A DNA stretch of 64,000 nt from Flavobacteriales bacterium (GCA_020635715.1 JACJZG010000006.1:62001-126000); one strand, 5' to 3'; positions 53,709 to 63,434 are shown, counted from the stretch's first letter. Notes: a model not told the origin generated them from the sequence alone. Numbers and translations: made by a program.

Positions 53709-54999
53709 TCTGGGCATCTGTATTACCTGAGCCATCAATGAGCACAGTCTCCTTAATACCAATATCCGTGTCGTTCAAGTCTGGAGCTGATGCATACTTG
53801 GCGAATCCATCGCCAGTGCTACTAGGCGCATAACGCCCGACACCATCCTCTGGACGGACCGCTTCATTAATTATGGCGCTCGTCGCCCCATTGGGCAGCT
53901 CGCTCAAGTCCGATTTGAACTGGTTTAGCCCAGGATTCGAGTTCAGTCGAGTATCACTTCCAACAATGCCCGTTCCAGGAGATCCCGGTGTTCTTACAGT
54001 GGACACTGTAGCCGCCTCAACAACTTCAACCTGCACCTCTTCTGCATCAACAATTGCTAAGTACGTCGAATACGCATTCGCTCGATCTTCGCTACTAAGA
54101 TCCACACCTGCATCGCGCAGATTGCGGCTGAATTGCCTTTCTGTCATTGGATTGACATCAAACGAAGAGACCTTCCCCGTGTTGAAATCTGCACGGATGT
54201 TCATTGCCCGAGCAACTTGGCCTTCGTTGCCATAACTGGAAATAAGTGCTCGGAACGCTTTGACGGCCTTTTGGTTGACAAGCCAAACTCTCTTCCCATC
54301 TGGATCCCTCGCTGCGATTGGCATGTTCATCACAAAGGTGTAAGGGCCGATACTCGGATACTCCTGAAGAAGTGGATCCAAGCTCAACCACCTGCCCACC
54401 CTTGGGTCGTACATCCTCGCCCCGAAGTCGTAGCTATTCCGTTCACCGGCGACTTCCTCGTCACTGGGCATTCCGTTGAACCCGAACCGGTAGGTGTCCG
54501 TTGTGCTGCTGTAATTCCTTCCGGGCAGCAGGCTTCCGAAGGGTTCATATCCCTGCGCACTCAATACCTCTGGCTGGTATAGCGTTGGTCCATTGCCGCT
54601 CAACAAGCGCCCACTGATCACAGTGCCCACATTGCCCAAGTGGTCCTTCAACTCGTAACGTAAGCTGCTTGTTTGCAGGCTTTGTGCTGTTGGCGGGCCG
54701 TAGACCGGAAGGGTGTACATGGCCACGTTGTACAACTGCACCTCACGCACGTAATTGCCTAGTCGGTCACTGCCGTAGATGGGCCGCTCGGTAAGCTTCA
54801 GGCTCGCGCTGCTCGGGTTATAGCGGTAGGTGGCCATCACGTTGCCTTGTGCATCACGAATGTAATGCTCCCGGAAGCCCGTGCCGGTACCAGGGTCCGC
54901 ACCCACCTGTTTCATGATCCGCTGCCCGCCAGCACCGTAACCGAACTGCAAGGGCTCCACGCCCTGCGGGGCGGTACTCGTGCGTGTGATGGCCTGCAC
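53671..54999 (-). pseudogene. RHS-repeat core protein, 5'-truncated at a repeat element
   Basis: About 440 codons of the C-terminal part of an RHS protein: remnant repeats (YGAGGQRIMKQVG, REHYIRDAQGNVMATYRY), then the RHS core RFGFNGMPSDEE and SYDFGARMYDPRVGRWLSLD. The last 220 residues (after DPDGKRVW) are a variable, probably effector-like tail with no recognised fold. The 5' side stops at the edge of repeat copy 55001: the codon before GTG 54999 is TAG, formed by the repeat end. The large N-terminal part of a normal RHS gene is absent, so this is probably a fragment. Confidence 0.75.
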
Positions 55000-55000
55000 C

Positions 55001-55246
55001 TAAACCTCCGCAGGGTCTCCCGAGGAACGAGGGGACCCTGCGGCCTCGTAGCCGCAACCCCCACCTCTTGCGCACCTCCTTGCCCCATGGACACCAAGGT
55101 ATGGTGCCGGGTCGCATGGTTACGCAAGGTCTCCGCCTTCCGGCGGAAGGCCGCTGCGGAGGTTTGGGGGAGAGCCTGCGGGGGTTAGAGGCCGCAGGGT
55201 CCCCTTCGGGAGACCGCTGCGGAGGTTCGGGGTGACCCTGCGCGGG
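55001..55246. repeat. RAYT-associated palindromic element, copy 4 (double right half)
   Basis: Contains the complete left half, with the 10-bp hairpin CCGCAGGGTC (55008-55017)/GACCCTGCGG (55034-55043), linker, right half (CTGCGGAGGTTTGGGGG) and then a second right half (GGCCGCAGGGTCCCCTTCGG ... ACCCTGCGCGGG). It is the longest copy seen. Confidence 0.9.
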
Positions 55247-55282
55247 CGTGGAACCGTTGACAATTGCGATAGTTCCAAAGCA

Positions 55283-55308
55283 GAACGGCGACCCGCAGGT
55301 CGCCGTTC
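55283..55308. terminator. Strong hairpin, same sequence as at 46573
   Basis: GAACGGCGACC-CGCA-GGTCGCCGTTC, directly 3' of the S46 peptidase gene (minus strand). It probably terminates that transcript. Confidence 0.65.
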
Positions 55309-55328
55309 CCAATTCTTCGTGATCGCGA

Positions 55329-57575
55329 TCAGCTCTTCTTCACCGGAGCCATCGTCTTCTTCGGCGTGGCCGGAGCAACAGGTGCCGGTTCAGTGGGTAC
55401 TTCCACCTTCGGCTCTTCCACCTTCTTCTCCACGAGCGTCATCTCGTTCACGATGTGGCCCGCACCCGCGAAGGTGTCGATGGTCCAGAGCACGTAACGG
55501 ATGTCCACGCTGATGGTGCGCTGCAGCTCGGGCTCGAAAGCGATGTCGCCGCTCATGGCCTCCCAGTTGCCATCGAAGGCGATGCCGATGAGCTCACCGT
55601 TGCCGTTGAAGACGCCGCTGCCGCTGTTGCCACCGGTGATGTCGTTGTTGCTGATGAAGCAGACCACCAGGTCGCCCTTCTCATCGGCGTAGCGGCCGTA
55701 TTCCTTCTTCATCAGGAGCTCCTTCTGGCGGGCCGGCACGATGAACTCATCGTTCGTGGGGTCCTCCTTCTCCAGGATTCCCTTGGCGGTGGTGACGTAG
55801 TCGTAGAAGACCGCGTCCGCCGGCACGTAGCTGCCCACGGTGCCGTAGGTGAGGCGCATGGTGCTGTTGGCGTTGGGGTACCAGCTCTTGTTGGGGTCCT
55901 TCTCGCGCATGGCGCCCACCATGAGGCGGTAGCCGCGCGCCAGGTCCTCCTCACCGGCCGCCAGTGCCGGGGCCAGGAAGCTGCGGTAATGGTTCAGGCA
56001 GGATTCAGAGGCCAGGAAGCCCAGGTCCTTGTCCAGCACCTTCAGGCTCGGCTTGGCCAGGAAGGCGTCCAGGCGCGCCTTGTCCGTGAGCACGCTCGTC
56101 TTGAACATGGCGGCGGCCCAGGCGTCGAAGTTGCTCTTGTACTTCTTCTCCACGGTGTTCATCACCGAAGGTTGCAGGTCGCGCTCCACATCGTCGTGGA
56201 TCATCCGGAACATGGTGGCGGTCACCTTCTCGTCGATGGCGGGCACGTAATCCTTCCAGAGCTCATCCGCAGCGGCCTGCACACGGGCCACGGCGGCGGC
56301 CACCTTGGCGGCGTCCTTCGGGTCGTTGGCCAATTGCATCTTCAGGCCGTACATCCGGAAACCGAGGATGATCATCTCGCTGCCGAAGGCGGCCTCCTGC
56401 ATGTACACACTGGCCTTCTCGAACTTGGTGCGCTCGTTGTAACCGGTCTCCAGGTCGGTGAGGATGCTGCCGTATTTGGCCTTGCGACCGCCATCGGCGT
56501 TCACCCAGGCCATCAATTCGGTCTCCTGGGCCTTCTTCTTGTCATACACATGCAGGCGCTTGAGGCCGCGCTGCTGGCCGATGAAGTACTTCCAGTAGTT
56601 GCTCACCTGCGCGTACTTGCTGGCGTACTTGATGCGGGTGGCGTTGTCGCGGTCCATGAACTCCTCGTAGATGTCCAGCTTCGCGCGGCGCACCTTCACA
56701 CGGCTCGGCTGCTCCACGTCCAGCGCCAGCTTCACGCCGTGGCTGCTCAGGAAGCGGTCCGTGCTGCCGGGGTAGCCCATGATCATGGCGAAGTCGCCCT
56801 CCTTCACACCCGCGGTGCTCACGGGGAAGTGGTGCTTGGGCTTGAAGGGTACGTTGGCCTCGCTGGGATCGGCGGGTTCGCCATCCGGACCGGTGTACAC
56901 GCGGAACATGCTGAAGTCGCCGGTGTGGCGCGGCCACATCCAGTTGTCGGTGTCGCCGCCGAACTTGCCGATGGCGCTCGGGGGCACGCCCACCAGGCGC
57001 ACGTCGCGGTAGGTCTTGTAATGGAAGAGGTAGAACTCGTTGCCCTCGAACATCACCTTGAACTCGGTGCTCATGCCGTTCTCCTTGCTGCTCTCGCCGA
57101 TGAGCTGCTGGGCGATCTCGCCGATCTTGGCTTCGCGCTGCTCTTCGTTCATGTCCGCCGTGAGCTGGCCGTTCACCTGCTCGGAGACGTCATCGATGCG
57201 CTGCAGGAAGCTCACGCTGAAGCCGGCGGGCAGCTCATCCTTGCGGGTCTTGGCCCAGAAACCGTCCGTGAGGTAGTCATGCTCCACGCTGCTCAGCCCT
57301 TGCACCGCGTCGTAGCCGCAGTGGTGGTTGGTGAGGAACAGGCCTTCCGCGCTCACCATCTCGCCGCTGCAGAAGCCGCCGCCCAGGCGCACGATGCCAT
57401 CCTTGAGGCTGCTCTTGTTGATGTCGTAGATGTCCTCGGCGGTGAGCTTGAAGCCCAGCTTCTGCATCTGCGCTTCGTTGATCTGCTTGAGCTTGTTCAG
57501 CAGCCACATGCCCTCGTGGGCCTGGGTGCCGATGAAAAGGAGTGCTGCAACGAGCAGCGATAGCGTACGCTTCAT
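55329..57575 (-). CDS. S46-family dipeptidyl-peptidase (DPP7/DPP11-like)
   Basis: A 748-residue exported serine peptidase with a chymotrypsin-like double beta-barrel. The His of the triad is in TNHHCGYDAVQ and the nucleophile in GGNSGSGVFNGNG near residue 655, followed by IAFDGNWEAMSGD, the region that sets P1 preference (DPP7 against DPP11). The first residues after the signal (HEGMWLLNKLKQINEAQMQ) are the expected mature N-terminus. It releases dipeptides in the periplasm, which fits the three POT transporters. Confidence 0.93.
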   Translation of the reverse strand: MKRTLSLLVAALLFIGTQAHEGMWLLNKLKQINEAQMQKLGFKLTAEDIYDINKSSLKDGIVRLGGGFCSGEMVSAEGLFLTNHHCGYDAVQGLSSVEHDYLTDGFWAKTRKDELPAGFSVSFLQRIDDVSEQVNGQLTADMNEEQREAKIGEIAQQLIGESSKENGMSTEFKVMFEGNEFYLFHYKTYRDVRLVGVPPSAIGKFGGDTDNWMWPRHTGDFSMFRVYTGPDGEPADPSEANVPFKPKHHFPVSTAGVKEGDFAMIMGYPGSTDRFLSSHGVKLALDVEQPSRVKVRRAKLDIYEEFMDRDNATRIKYASKYAQVSNYWKYFIGQQRGLKRLHVYDKKKAQETELMAWVNADGGRKAKYGSILTDLETGYNERTKFEKASVYMQEAAFGSEMIILGFRMYGLKMQLANDPKDAAKVAAAVARVQAAADELWKDYVPAIDEKVTATMFRMIHDDVERDLQPSVMNTVEKKYKSNFDAWAAAMFKTSVLTDKARLDAFLAKPSLKVLDKDLGFLASESCLNHYRSFLAPALAAGEEDLARGYRLMVGAMREKDPNKSWYPNANSTMRLTYGTVGSYVPADAVFYDYVTTAKGILEKEDPTNDEFIVPARQKELLMKKEYGRYADEKGDLVVCFISNNDITGGNSGSGVFNGNGELIGIAFDGNWEAMSGDIAFEPELQRTISVDIRYVLWTIDTFAGAGHIVNEMTLVEKKVEEPKVEVPTEPAPVAPATPKKTMAPVKKS

Positions 57576-57595
57576 GTTGAGGGGTTGAAGGGGGG

Positions 57596-57603
57596 CAAAT
57601 GTA
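57596..57603 (-). promoter_or_regulatory. -7 box upstream of the S46 peptidase gene
   Basis: Minus-strand TACATTTG, an exact TAnnTTTG match, 21-28 bp upstream of the start codon. Confidence 0.6.
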
Positions 57604-57803
57604 GGATCCCCTGAGGAACAGGGACCTGGGACTGTGCCGCAGCGCAGAGGCTGGGACGAACGGTTGGGTGATCACATGGGCGCCAAAAGCGAGGAGATGA
57701 GAACCGTGAATGCACGGAGATGGACGTGCATTCGGATGCACATTGCTCTTCATTCCCGTTCATCCATGTCCATTCCCGGTTCCGAACGGACCTGGATGGA
57801 TGG

Positions 57804-58334
57804 CTACGGTTCCACGGGTACAGGCTTCCAGGGGATGGGGAGCAGCAGCTCTTCCACCCGGCCGAAGAGGGCCTTGTACGCCGGTGGCACGCCCACGCGG
57901 CCCACCACGCGCTTGTCCTTGCCGTTGCCCACCACGCGCAGGATGGCGCTGGGCAGGTCGGTCACATCGCGGTCGTAGCGGTCCTCGAACTGGAAGAAGC
58001 CGCTGGTCTCGGCATCCTTCAGGATACGCTGCAGGGTGTCCAGCCCGATCCAGGCGCGGTGCAGGCCTTCGCGCTCCACATGCGAATGCCCCTCGTAGGT
58101 GGCGTAGCCGCTACGGTACACGTTGATGACGAAGGCCGGGCAGGTCCCGAAGCAGGGTGTGCGCTGCAGGGTGATGACGAGGCTATCCGCCTTGCCCGGT
58201 CCGCCGAGCGCCGGGGCCTGCGGCGTGTTCGTGCTGGGCGGGGGTGGGGCATCCACCGTGGCATCCGCGGCCTTCCGCTGCGCGTTGCAGGCGAGGATGG
58301 AAGCGGCGAACAGGAGGGCGGTCAGGGTCTTCAT
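57804..58334 (-). CDS. DUF6438 lipoprotein
   Basis: A 176-residue protein with the lipobox ILAC, a Pro/Thr linker, then the DUF6438 core: ITLQRTPCFGTCPAFVINVY with its characteristic paired Cys, SGYATYEGHSHVEREGLHRA, and a C-terminal helix AYKALFGRVEELL. Function unknown; the family is common in Bacteroidota. Confidence 0.75.
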   Translation of the reverse strand: MKTLTALLFAASILACNAQRKAADATVDAPPPPSTNTPQAPALGGPGKADSLVITLQRTPCFGTCPAFVINVYRSGYATYEGHSHVEREGLHRAWIGLDTLQRILKDAETSGFFQFEDRYDRDVTDLPSAILRVVGNGKDKRVVGRVGVPPAYKALFGRVEELLLPIPWKPVPVEP

Positions 58335-58721
58335 CTCAAGGGCTTTCCACCGCGAAGGTGCGGATCGCGTGCCAAAGTGTGTCTTTAGCCAACAGTTCTA
58401 GACTCTTTCATGTTCCATCGCAGAGGCGCAGAGAACGCTGAGAACGCGCAGAGAAATGTCTTATTGGAAGGCGATCTACTGCCAGGGCGCAGAGGATCCG
58501 CCCATGTCGGATCGAAATGCGAAAGAAGCCCAATAACCAAGTCAACAACGGTGGTCGCTTCGGAACACGGGCAACGGAACGTGCTGGGGCCCCGTGTATC
58601 CGTAGCCTCACCAATGCTCGGTCCTGTGCGGCATTGGTGAGATTCCGGCTCTTCGGCCGGAGTGACGGACGTCGGTGGTGGAAGATGACCCTGAATACGG
58701 AAGCTCAGACGCAGGTGCCGC
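58335..58721. other. Intergenic region, 387 bp, short repeats only
   Basis: Contains CGCAGAG-type heptamers near 58421-58460 and 58487-58495, related to the runs near 40826. No gene or RNA seen. Confidence 0.4.
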
Positions 58722-60623
58722 TTACTTGCGGCGACGCGCGTTCTGCTGCGCCTGCTGCTGCTTCTGCATGTCCTCCAGCCGCTGCTGCCACTTGCTCTTC
58801 TTCTTCGGCGTCTTCATGTTCGTGAGCAGCTCCGTGCGGATCTTGTCCTCGTTCACGAACCAGCTCTTCATCACCGTCATCTGCAGGATGCTGATCACGT
58901 TGGCCAGGAGGTAATAGTAGCTGAGGCCGGCGGGCAGGCTGTTCATGAAGAAGAGCATCATCACCGGGAACATGTACATCATCAGCTTCATGCTCGGCAT
59001 GCCCTGTTGCTGGGGCATCTGCTTGCTGTTGATGGCCGTGTAGATCATGGTGCTGGCCGCCATGAGGATGGTGAAGAGGCTCACGTGGTTGCCATAGCCC
59101 AAGGGCACGGTGAACGGCAGGTTGACGATGCTGTCGTAGGTGCTCAGATCGTCGGCCCAGAGGAAGCTCTGCTGGCGCAGTTCGATGCTCGCCGGGAAGA
59201 AGCGGAACATGGCGTAAAGCACGGGCAGCTGCACGAGCATGGGCAGGCAGCCGCTCGCGGGGTTCACGCCGGCCTTGCGGTACAGGTCCATGGTGGCCTG
59301 CTGCTTCTTCATCACATCACCATCCTTGTACTTCTCGTTGATGGTGTCCATCTCCGGCTTCAGCAGGCGCATGCGCGCGCTGGAGATGTAGTTCTTGTAG
59401 GTGAGCGGCATCAGCAGCAGCTTGATGACGATCGTGAGCACGAGGATGATGATGCCGTAGTTCCAGCCCCAGCCGTCGAGCCAGTTGAAGATGGGGATCA
59501 CCAGCCACTTGTTCATCCAGCCGAAGATGCCCCAGCCCAGGTCGATGATGCGGTCGAACTCGGCGATCTCCGTGCGGCGCAAGGTGCCGTAGTGGTTGGG
59601 GCCGAGGTAGAAGCGCAGCGGCAGGTCAACACGGGCGTTGCGGTCCTTCTCGAAGAAGAGCTTCGCGCTGTACTTCTTGGTGTGCGTGCTGTCCGTGAGC
59701 GGCACGATGGCGATCTCCGAGCCGTTGCTCGCGAAGCCATCGGCGCTGATGATGCCCACGGTGAAGAAGTCCTGCTTGAAGGCCACCCAGTTCGTCTTGC
59801 CTTCGAGCTTCTTGCTGTCTTCGCTGCTCTCGCTCAGGTAGTCGCGGTCCGCGTTGAAGTACTTGTAGTAGACGCCGCACTTCTGCAACTCGCCGGTGCG
59901 GTACTTCTCGTTGCTAAGGCCGGTGAGCGACCAGTTGAACACGGCGTTGCGGGCATCCACTTCCCCTTCCAGACCCACCAGCTCGGCACGGGTGTCCATG
60001 AAGTAACTGGTGCTGTCCAGCTGGTAGGTGATGCGCAGGTACTTCCCGGGATCGCTGGTGGCGGCGGTGAGCACCACGCCCGTGCTGTCCTTCCGCTCCG
60101 CCGTGAAGTGCAGGTCCTTGGTGCTGATGTCCAGGTTGCCGAGGAAGAAGCGGAACTCGTAGTCACCGCTGTCCGGGTCGGCCAGGTAGAGCGGGGTCTT
60201 GTGGTAGCTCTGGTACTCCTTCAGGCGGATGACCGAGGGCCGGGCTCCGTGGGTGTTGATGGCCACCTGCAGCCGTTCGTTCTGCAGCACGACCTCCTTC
60301 GCCTGTCCGGTGGAGGCCGGGGCGAAGATGCCGAAGCGCTGGCCGCGCAGGGCCGCACGAACACTGTCCGCGTTCAGGGTATCCCCGTTCACCACGAGGG
60401 TGCTGTCGCCAGCTGCCGGTGAAAGGGTGGGCGTGGAGCGCACTTCCTGGGACTTCAGCGCCTGTTCGGCTTGCCGGGCCTGCTGCTCGATCTCCACCTG
60501 GGCAAGGCTGTCCTGTACGAATTGCATGCGGGCCTGCTCCTCCGCACTGGGCATGGTGTACCAGGTGTACGCGCCCAGGATCGCCGCGATGAGGACGAAG
60601 CCGATGATCGAATTCCTATCCAT
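58722..60623 (-). CDS. yidC: Membrane protein insertase YidC
   Basis: A 633-residue Oxa1/YidC protein. An N-terminal helix (SIIGFVLIAAILGAYTWYTM) is followed by a large periplasmic beta-domain (about residues 90-350) and the conserved membrane domain: WNYGIIILVLTIVIKLLLMP, LTYKNYISSARMRLLKPEMD, GVNPASGCLPMLVQLPVLYA and the C-terminal helices. The tail is basic (KKKSKWQQRLEDMQ...RRRK), which fits ribosome binding. It inserts membrane proteins, with SRP and Sec. Confidence 0.96.
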   Translation of the reverse strand: MDRNSIIGFVLIAAILGAYTWYTMPSAEEQARMQFVQDSLAQVEIEQQARQAEQALKSQEVRSTPTLSPAAGDSTLVVNGDTLNADSVRAALRGQRFGIFAPASTGQAKEVVLQNERLQVAINTHGARPSVIRLKEYQSYHKTPLYLADPDSGDYEFRFFLGNLDISTKDLHFTAERKDSTGVVLTAATSDPGKYLRITYQLDSTSYFMDTRAELVGLEGEVDARNAVFNWSLTGLSNEKYRTGELQKCGVYYKYFNADRDYLSESSEDSKKLEGKTNWVAFKQDFFTVGIISADGFASNGSEIAIVPLTDSTHTKKYSAKLFFEKDRNARVDLPLRFYLGPNHYGTLRRTEIAEFDRIIDLGWGIFGWMNKWLVIPIFNWLDGWGWNYGIIILVLTIVIKLLLMPLTYKNYISSARMRLLKPEMDTINEKYKDGDVMKKQQATMDLYRKAGVNPASGCLPMLVQLPVLYAMFRFFPASIELRQQSFLWADDLSTYDSIVNLPFTVPLGYGNHVSLFTILMAASTMIYTAINSKQMPQQQGMPSMKLMMYMFPVMMLFFMNSLPAGLSYYYLLANVISILQMTVMKSWFVNEDKIRTELLTNMKTPKKKSKWQQRLEDMQKQQQAQQNARRRK

Positions 60624-60665
60624 TCGGGAACCGCCGGTGGTTCAAGGTGTTCGGCGGAAGGGCGG

Positions 60666-60673
60666 CAAAGATA
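60666..60673 (-). promoter_or_regulatory. -7 box of the yidC promoter
   Basis: Minus-strand TATCTTTG, an exact match to TAnnTTTG, 43-50 bp upstream of the yidC start. No clear -33 box. Confidence 0.6.
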
Positions 60674-60688
60674 GAAGGCCGGGGGGAA

Positions 60689-60915
60689 GACATGTGCTCA
60701 TGTGACCATGTGCCCATGTGGGCATGAAATGCGGCCATCTGGGGCGTTTTCCTCCATGCTCGAGATCCTAGGGTCCAAGGCGTGTGATCTCAACATCTGA
60801 CTGTTGCCCTCGAAGGAGAAAGTTCGCGCTCGCAACTCACGCGCAGAATTCGCTTCCACCAAGGAGGTACTCCATGGTCACATGCCCACATGAGCACATG
60901 TCCACATGCTCATCA
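60689..60915. repeat. Inverted CATGTG-rich repeat pair between pyrG and yidC
   Basis: GACATGTGCTCATGTG at 60689-60704 and its exact reverse complement at 60887-60902 frame about 180 bp. Both arms extend into more CATGTG/CCATGTGG-type sequence. The right arm reaches the last codons of pyrG. It may form a cruciform or be a degenerate repeat. Confidence 0.6.
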
Positions 60916-62559
60916 CGCTTGCTGCGCCTCCGTCTCCTGCTTCACCGGCGTAGCGCCCTGCTGCATCGCCGCCTTCACGAAGTGTACGAAGAGCGGGTGG
61001 GGACGGGCCACGGTGCTCCGGTATTCCGGGTGGAACTGCACGCCCACGAACCACGGGTGGTCCTTCACCTCCACGATCTCCACCAACTTGGTCTGCGGGT
61101 TGGTGCCCGTGGCGATCATGCCGGCCTTCTTGTAGTCGTCCAGGTAGGCGTTGTTGAACTCGTAGCGGTGCCGGTGGCGCTCCGTGATGTCCTTCTTCTT
61201 GTAGACGGCATGCGCGGTGCTGCCCTCGCTCACCTTGCAGGCGTAGGCGCCCAATCGCATGGTGCCGCCCTTGTCCTCGATGGCCTTCTGCTCCTCCATC
61301 ATGGCGATCACCGGGTGGGTGGTGTCCGCGTTCATCTCGGTGCTGTTGGCATCGGTGTAGCCGAGCACATGGCGGCCGTATTCGATCACCGCGCACTGCA
61401 TGCCCAAGCAGATACCTAGGAAGGGGATCCTGTTCTCCCGCGCGTATTTGATCGCTTCGATCTTGCCTTCGATGCCACGATGCCCGAAGCCCGGTGCCAC
61501 CAGGATGCCGCTGAGTCCGCCCAGGTGCTTGGCGACGTTCTTCGCGTTCAGCTTCTCGCTGTGGATCCACTTGATGTGCAGACGGCTCTCATTCACCGCA
61601 CCGGCATGCTCCAGAGCCTCCTTGATGCTCTTGTAGGCGTCCTTCAACTCCACGTACTTGCCCACGAGCCCGATGCGCACCTCCGAGGTCGGGTGCTTGT
61701 ACCGCCGCAGGAAATCCTGCCAGGCGCTCAGGTCCACGTCCGGGTAGGTCATCACGCCGAGCTTCTGCAGCACCACCTGGTCCAGGCCCTCGGCCTGCAT
61801 CATCAGTGGCACGTCGTAGATGGTCTCGGCGTCGCGGCTCTCGATCACGGCGTTGGCGTCCACGTTGCAGAAGAGGGCGATCTTCTCCTTCATGCCCTTC
61901 TGCATGGGGTGCTCGGTGCGGCACACGAGCACATCGGGTTGCACGCCCAGGCTCAGGAGCTCCTTCACACTGTGCTGCGTGGGCTTGGTCTTCAGTTCGC
62001 CCGTGGTGCCCAGATAGGGGAGCAGGGTGAGGTGGATGGTCAGGCAGTCCTTGCCCTTCTGCCAACGCAACTGACGGATGGCCTCCACATAAGGCAGGCT
62101 CTCGATGTCGCCCACGGTGCCGCCCACCTCGGTGATCACGAAGTCGTAGATGCCCTTGCGGCCCAAGGCCTGGATGTGCGCCTTGATCTCGTCGGTGATG
62201 TGCGGGATCACCTGCACGGTCTTGCCCAGGTACTCGCCGCGCCGCTCCTTGTTGATGACGTTCTGGTAGATGCGGCCGGTGGTGACGTTGTTGGCCTTGC
62301 TCGTGGGCACGTCCAGGAAACGCTCGTAGTGGCCCAGGTCCAGGTCGGTCTCGGCGCCGTCCTCCGTCACGAAGCATTCCCCGTGCTCGTAGGGGTTGAG
62401 CGTGCCGGGGTCCACGTTGATGTACGGGTCCAGCTTCTGGATGGTGACCGTGAAGCCACGGGCCTGCAGCAACTTGGCCAGGCTGGCACTGATGATGCCC
62501 TTGCCGAGGCTGGAGGTAACGCCCCCGGTAACGAAGATGTACTTGGTGGATCCCGTCAT
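60913..62559 (-). CDS. pyrG: CTP synthase
   Basis: I choose ATG 62559 (MTGSTKYIFVTGGVTSSLGK). The 548-residue enzyme has the synthetase domain with P-loop-like GGVTSSLGKGI and KLDPYINVDPGTLNPYEHGE, and a glutamine amidotransferase domain with the nucleophile in GICLGMQCAVIEY and His/Glu in GVQFHPEYRS. It makes CTP from UTP, ATP and glutamine. The frame is intact. A TATCTTTA box lies upstream. Confidence 0.97.
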   Translation of the reverse strand: MTGSTKYIFVTGGVTSSLGKGIISASLAKLLQARGFTVTIQKLDPYINVDPGTLNPYEHGECFVTEDGAETDLDLGHYERFLDVPTSKANNVTTGRIYQNVINKERRGEYLGKTVQVIPHITDEIKAHIQALGRKGIYDFVITEVGGTVGDIESLPYVEAIRQLRWQKGKDCLTIHLTLLPYLGTTGELKTKPTQHSVKELLSLGVQPDVLVCRTEHPMQKGMKEKIALFCNVDANAVIESRDAETIYDVPLMMQAEGLDQVVLQKLGVMTYPDVDLSAWQDFLRRYKHPTSEVRIGLVGKYVELKDAYKSIKEALEHAGAVNESRLHIKWIHSEKLNAKNVAKHLGGLSGILVAPGFGHRGIEGKIEAIKYARENRIPFLGICLGMQCAVIEYGRHVLGYTDANSTEMNADTTHPVIAMMEEQKAIEDKGGTMRLGAYACKVSEGSTAHAVYKKKDITERHRHRYEFNNAYLDDYKKAGMIATGTNPQTKLVEIVEVKDHPWFVGVQFHPEYRSTVARPHPLFVHFVKAAMQQGATPVKQETEAQQA

Positions 62560-62603
62560 CACACTGCGATCCGCCCTTGGATGGGCGTGGTGATCACGGG
62601 GTG

Positions 62604-62611
62604 TAAAGATA
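62604..62611 (-). promoter_or_regulatory. -7 box upstream of pyrG
   Basis: Minus-strand TATCTTTA, one base from TAnnTTTG, 45-52 bp upstream of the ATG. Confidence 0.45.
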
Positions 62612-62753
62612 AGGTGATCCGGGCCTGCCGGGGCGCCTGTGGATAAAGGCTGAGAACTGGCTTGGGAACTAGCCTGTTATCAAGCTGAATGGTCTGATAG
62701 CTGACCCGGCTGGGTGTCCGGCGGAGCGGATAAGGATGCCTTAGTGTGGAAGC

Positions 62754-63434
62754 TCAGAGTATCACCAATCGGCTCCATCCAATGTTTCCGTGGGCACTCG
62801 TACGAACCATGTATGTACCCCCCACGAGGTCTAGGGACAATAACGTACTCCCCTGTCCAGAGTCATTCAGCTGCAGTCTATGTACAGTTCTCCCATTCGA
62901 GTCGAATACTTCTATCACCATGTTCTTGTCCTCCCATCCTGAAGTTCGAATACGGAACTCACCACAGTTTGGGTTGGGTAGGATAGTGAGTGACGGATTC
63001 GTTGAACCCTCATGCACCCCGATATCCAAGCTACAGTCAACCGTGCCGGAGTAATGGACACCTGTCGGGGGATTGAAAGGAGAGGTGTAGAGGATATTGT
63101 CATACGGACCGATCAATTCGAACTGATTCTCGCTGTTAAATACCTCACCTGCCACGTAGGAGAGCTCAACAGGATGTTCTTGAATGACTGGAAGTGGAAT
63201 GGTGTCGAACGAGGAGTTCAGGAGCGTGTGCTCCGTAGTGTCCACACCCTCGATCCAAATGACTCTTGCTCCACCATTCCACGCATCGCCGAAACTGTCC
63301 CGAAGGACCAGCCTGTAATTACACGCCGAGTCGCCTCCGAGACGGACAGTGCTGATATCAAGAGATCCTTGGGCGTTCACTACAGCCGCCACGATCGAAA
63401 AGGGAATGAACAGGGTAGAAGAATTGATGCACAT
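62754..63434 (-). CDS. Secreted protein with T9SS sorting domain (226 aa)
   Basis: I start at ATG 63434 (MCINSSTLFIPFSIVAAVVNA), giving a signal peptide. The N-terminal domain contains YRLVLRDSFGDAWNGGARVI, a 'DSFGDAWNGG' motif known from Bacteroidota metal-dependent or beta-sandwich extracellular domains. The C-terminal part (LTILPNPNCGEFRIRTSGWE ... GTYMVRTSAHGNIGWSRLVIL) is a T9SS type A sorting domain. It is lower in G+C than its neighbours. It looks short for such a protein and may lack an original N-terminal part. Confidence 0.7.
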   Translation of the reverse strand: MCINSSTLFIPFSIVAAVVNAQGSLDISTVRLGGDSACNYRLVLRDSFGDAWNGGARVIWIEGVDTTEHTLLNSSFDTIPLPVIQEHPVELSYVAGEVFNSENQFELIGPYDNILYTSPFNPPTGVHYSGTVDCSLDIGVHEGSTNPSLTILPNPNCGEFRIRTSGWEDKNMVIEVFDSNGRTVHRLQLNDSGQGSTLLSLDLVGGTYMVRTSAHGNIGWSRLVIL

